From JAJTGZ01 sp964403525 (GTDB taxonomy: Bacteria > Planctomycetota > Phycisphaerae > Phycisphaerales > UBA1924), in the NCBI GenBank assembly GCA_964403525.1, contig CAYOGE010000003.1, positions 62,001-126,000 of the forward strand: a DNA stretch of 64,000 bases, read 5' to 3'. Numbering within the stretch: the stretch's first letter is position 1; each line of letters starts with the position of its first letter. Position numbers and translations under genes: made by a program. Shown piece by piece: positions 61,209 to 64,000 of the stretch. The notes below the pieces were generated by a model. The model had not been told where the DNA came from. It saw nothing but the letters and a program-made list of their open reading frames with translations, and did not search any database.

Positions 61209-62380
61209 GGGTTCACCGTGATGATGTTGACCGCGGCGGGCGGCTGCGGGCAGACGAGGACCTGGTGCAGCCGGCGCGGGTCGCTCGTGCCTGAGCCGGG
61301 CGTGTTGCCGGGGGCGGCGGGAGAGATTCGCACGGCGAGCTGCGGCGTGCCGCCGACGCGGTCGTCGTACCCCTGCACGTTGTAGATGTTGCCGAGGTTG
61401 TCGATGATGATCTGGCCGCTGGCGGCGAGCTGCTGGGCCGCGACGTTGCGGGAGCGGGCGGTGGCGCTGCCTGGGAGGGCCGAGTCTTCAGCGCTGGCGA
61501 CAACAAGCCGATCGGGATAGTTAGGATCGAAGACGACGTTGACGGCGTAGGGGAGGGAGTAGCGCGGTGCGCCCGCGCCCTGATTAGCGCCGTCACCGAG
61601 GGGGTTGCCGTTGTTGTCCTCGCTCACGGGCCAGCGGCGCTGGTTGAGAGGGAGGGTGTTGTCGGTGAGGGCGGCCATGATGCTGGTGCCCGCCGGGGGG
61701 CGGATGCGCTGGTCGATGCGCCGGGTGATGAAGGCCACCTGCACCGTGAAGTTGCCGGGGCGTTCGTAGAGGATGGTTCCGCCCGCGCCGATCTGGGCGG
61801 GGTCGAGCGCGGTGGCGCGGCGGACCGCAAGGTCAACCACGAACTGCGGCTCGCTGACGACCGATGTGCCGAGCGTGACCGAGGACGTGGACGGGACGAG
61901 CCGATCGATGAGGTTGATGAAGGCGCGGTCGTCGGTGTTGGTGTTGATGTTGGGCCCGAACGGGCCGACGATCGCGCGCCCGGTGCCGATACCGCTGGAG
62001 TCGCCCTCGACCTCGAGCACGCGCCAGGTGCCGTCTTCGGGGATGCCGTAGGAGTAACCGGCGCTCTGGATGCAGCGGGCCCAGGCCTCCCAGCGGTTGT
62101 ACGACGCGAGGATGGCGTTTGTGGTGTTGCCGGTCTTGTTGCGCCCGTTGAGCAGCTGGTTGCCCTTGACGATCGCGGCGACCGAACGCCCGGCGAGGGT
62201 GCCGAAGGTCTGGTCGGTGCCGACTCGCTGCTGCTTGAGCACCGCGGGCATGATGGCGCCCAGGCCGAGCAGGCCGAGGCTGAGGATCAGCACGGCCATC
62301 AGCACCTCGACCAGCGAGAAGCCGCCCGCGCTGAACGCGACGGCTGGCACGCGGCGGGTTGTGGTGGGTTGATGGGTCAT
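61205..62380 (-). CDS. PilV/GspI-like prepilin
   Basis: A 391-residue protein with prepilin signal SAGGFSLVEVLMAVLILSLG; cleavage between Gly20 and Phe21, Glu at +5. The following MPAVLKQQRVGTDQTFGTLA and the head domain fit PilV/GspI-type minor pseudopilins, though longer than usual. It lies between the GspH-like gene (25 bases upstream) and the PilW-like gene (4-base overlap). All five genes here form one minus-strand operon. Confidence 0.85.
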   Translation of the reverse strand: MTHQPTTTRRVPAVAFSAGGFSLVEVLMAVLILSLGLLGLGAIMPAVLKQQRVGTDQTFGTLAGRSVAAIVKGNQLLNGRNKTGNTTNAILASYNRWEAWARCIQSAGYSYGIPEDGTWRVLEVEGDSSGIGTGRAIVGPFGPNINTNTDDRAFINLIDRLVPSTSSVTLGTSVVSEPQFVVDLAVRRATALDPAQIGAGGTILYERPGNFTVQVAFITRRIDQRIRPPAGTSIMAALTDNTLPLNQRRWPVSEDNNGNPLGDGANQGAGAPRYSLPYAVNVVFDPNYPDRLVVASAEDSALPGSATARSRNVAAQQLAASGQIIIDNLGNIYNVQGYDDRVGGTPQLAVRISPAAPGNTPGSGTSDPRRLHQVLVCPQPPAAVNIITVNP

Positions 62381-62405
62381 GGGCGTCCTTCCTGCGGGGT
62401 CTTCG

Positions 62406-63488
62406 TCACTGCGGTGAGACGGTGAGTTCTTTCAGCGTGCCGGTGTAACGCTCGATGGTGTAGATCCGCACTTCGCCGGTTGACGTGCGCACCGTGCCGG
62501 TGCCGGTGGGGTTGTCGTAGAACTCGATGGCGCGGCCGACCGATGCGGTGTCGAGCGGGGTGCCGCCGGTGGGGCCGTTGACAAGACGGGGCGAGAACGT
62601 CAGCCCGGCGGTGACCTCGGCCGGCGTCGTCTCGTAGAGGCAGCGGCTGACATCATCAACCCGCACGCCCAGCGAGCCGGCGAGGGCCGCCTCGTCGGCG
62701 AGGGCGAGCACGCGCACGGGCTTGACCAGCACCATGTCGCTGCTGGTTGGGCCGATCGCGGCGTTTCGCTGCGCGAGCGTGACGCGCGGATCATTGAGGG
62801 CGGTGAGCACGAGCTGGCGCAGATCGCCGGAGAGGTCGGCGCGGAGGAAGTCGGGGAGCGTGCGCCCAAGCGACGTCGGACGCGGGAGCATGACCAGCGC
62901 GGGCTTGGTGTTCACCCCCACGAGCTTGCCGGTGCCGCCTTCGAAGCGCACCATGAAGGTCTGGCGGTTGACGCCGTCGTTGGTCGCGGTGTGGTCGAAG
63001 AAGCCGGTCTCGGGGAAGACCCACGCGGGGGCGTTGGCGACGTATCGCGCCGGCGAGCCGTCGTCGTACCAGCCGTTGTTGATCGTTGCGCCCGGCGCAT
63101 AGGCACGCACCGTCCAACCCGTTGGGAGCGTGGCGGGCTCGATCGAGGAGAGGGGGACGAAGATCTCGTAGGAGACCGGCACGGTGTTGCCGCCGGTGTA
63201 CTGGACGAGCTTGCCGGTGAGCTGGCACGGAACCACGCGCATCGGTCCGCCGATGTCGTAGGTAAAGACGGCGGCGACGTCGTTGCCCTCGCCGGCGTTG
63301 ACGGCCGCGTCACGCACGGCGGTGAGGGCGAAGCCGAGCCGCGCTTCGCTGGAGTTCTTCTCCTGGCTCTGGTTCATCGCTCGGAAGGCGGGGATGGCGA
63401 TGCCAAGCAGAATGACGATGATGACCAGCACCACCAGCATCTCGGTGAGCGAGAAGCCGCGACGGGTTGGAGGGTTAAGGCTGTTCAC
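62406..63488 (-). CDS. GspH/PilE-like prepilin
   Basis: A 360-residue protein with a classic prepilin signal TRRGFSLTEMLVVLVIIVIL; cleavage after Gly11, Glu at +5. The start is GTG at 63488, which overlaps the stop of the preceding GspG-like gene as GTGA; a longer frame upstream lies inside that gene. The helix is followed by AIPAFRAMNQSQEKNSSEAR and a large beta-rich head of about 300 residues, more than GspH proteins (about 170) have. Second gene of the operon in the window. Confidence 0.83.
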   Translation of the reverse strand: MNSLNPPTRRGFSLTEMLVVLVIIVILLGIAIPAFRAMNQSQEKNSSEARLGFALTAVRDAAVNAGEGNDVAAVFTYDIGGPMRVVPCQLTGKLVQYTGGNTVPVSYEIFVPLSSIEPATLPTGWTVRAYAPGATINNGWYDDGSPARYVANAPAWVFPETGFFDHTATNDGVNRQTFMVRFEGGTGKLVGVNTKPALVMLPRPTSLGRTLPDFLRADLSGDLRQLVLTALNDPRVTLAQRNAAIGPTSSDMVLVKPVRVLALADEAALAGSLGVRVDDVSRCLYETTPAEVTAGLTFSPRLVNGPTGGTPLDTASVGRAIEFYDNPTGTGTVRTSTGEVRIYTIERYTGTLKELTVSPQ

Positions 63489-64000
63489 TTCACCACCTCC
63501 ACGATGTTGTCCTTGTTCTCGGGCGCATCGGGGTCGGCGTCGTTGATCAGGCCGTCGGGCCCGGCCGAGACGATTGCGCACGAGGCGTTGCGCAGTTCGG
63601 GGGTGGTGGTGGGGTTGCCGACGCCGGGGGGCACGTTGAAGCTGCGGACCTCTTTGGCCTGGGCCGCGGTGTTTGCAGGCGCCCCCGGATAGACCGACGC
63701 GAGCCCGCCCGACGCCGTGTGGAGGGTGGGCAACCAGCGGTAATACAGGATGGGGTTGTTCCAGCGGTCGACCAGCACCGTGCGGCAGGCGCGGTCGTCC
63801 TCGGCGCCGACGGTTGACTCACGCCGGACGCGGTCGGTGTTGCCGGATACGTCAAAGAGGGGCTGCGTCACCGAGCCGGCGCGGCTGAAGACGCCGTCGG
63901 TGTCCGGCTTGGTGAAGCCGGGCCCGTCGACGCCGTCGTACTTACGGTCGAGAGCGCCGAGCAGGTAGATGCCCAGGGTGTACTTGCTCGAACGCAGCTG
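63485..64000 (-). CDS. GspG-like major pseudopilin (5' part missing)
   Basis: The last 171 codons of a gene that enters from the right edge. It reads KYTLGIYLLGALDRKYDG at the start, then the GspG-family core VDRWNNPILYYRW and the C-terminal calcium-loop-like block SAGPDGLINDADPDAPENKD. In GspG the DxWGNPxxY and SxGPDG blocks are typical. The N-terminal prepilin signal is outside the window. It is coupled by GTGA overlap with the next gene. Confidence 0.78.
   Translation of the reverse strand, partial: QLRSSKYTLGIYLLGALDRKYDGVDGPGFTKPDTDGVFSRAGSVTQPLFDVSGNTDRVRRESTVGAEDDRACRTVLVDRWNNPILYYRWLPTLHTASGGLASVYPGAPANTAAQAKEVRSFNVPPGVGNPTTTPELRNASCAIVSAGPDGLINDADPDAPENKDNIVEVVK

Overview
The window is GC-rich DNA from what looks like a planctomycete, most likely of the Phycisphaerae/Phycisphaerales type. 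The evidence is the LEPR-XLL-like N-terminal sorting motifs on two secreted cyclophilins, small membrane proteins ending in a CxxCGYD...CPECG zinc ribbon, a fused helix-turn-helix/receiver protein, and an operon of long prepilin-like proteins. No ribosomal RNA or taxonomic marker is present, so this assignment is an inference.

Bases 1-10,400 hold the most interesting region: a lipid/polyketide-type locus. A tightly coupled minus-strand operon (9358 to 1978) encodes an acyl carrier protein, a FabZ-like dehydratase, a LolA-like carrier, a chorismatase, an acyl-AMP ligase, a lipoprotein and an MMPL/RND exporter. It faces two plus-strand PlsC-type acyltransferases; an LpxL-type acyltransferase runs off the left edge, and a UbiE-type methyltransferase lies divergently on the right. 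This combination matches aryl-polyene/xanthomonadin pigment loci. The chorismatase would supply hydroxybenzoate, the ligase and ACP would load it, the dehydratase would act in chain extension, and the carriers, exporter and acyltransferases would deliver the product to the outer membrane. The ketosynthase and ketoreductase genes are not in the window.

Bases 10,400-27,800 are mostly housekeeping: tRNA-Val(GAC), a PrpB-like lyase, two tandem secreted cyclophilins, aspS, dps, ftsY, ribH-nusB, psd-pssA, a large FAD/Fe-S oxidoreductase and a secreted DUF4139 protein.

Bases 27,800-50,600 carry a HEAT-repeat-like secreted protein, an HTH-receiver protein, an M42 peptidase, ygfZ, ribD, an amidase lipoprotein, argG-argH, a beta-helix lipoprotein, a CoA-binding protein, metF with a palindromic operator candidate over its promoter, a glutamine amidotransferase, a DUF4340-like protein, a glycosyltransferase with xseA, and an oligopeptide ABC transporter half-system.

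Bases 50,600-53,500 look like an accessory patch. They hold zinc-ribbon membrane proteins and their remnants, two unknown genes, two inverted-repeat elements, and a duplicated 3' end of tRNA-Pro(TGG). Bases 53,500-64,000 hold an SRPBCC-fold protein and a five-gene pseudopilin operon that runs off the right edge.
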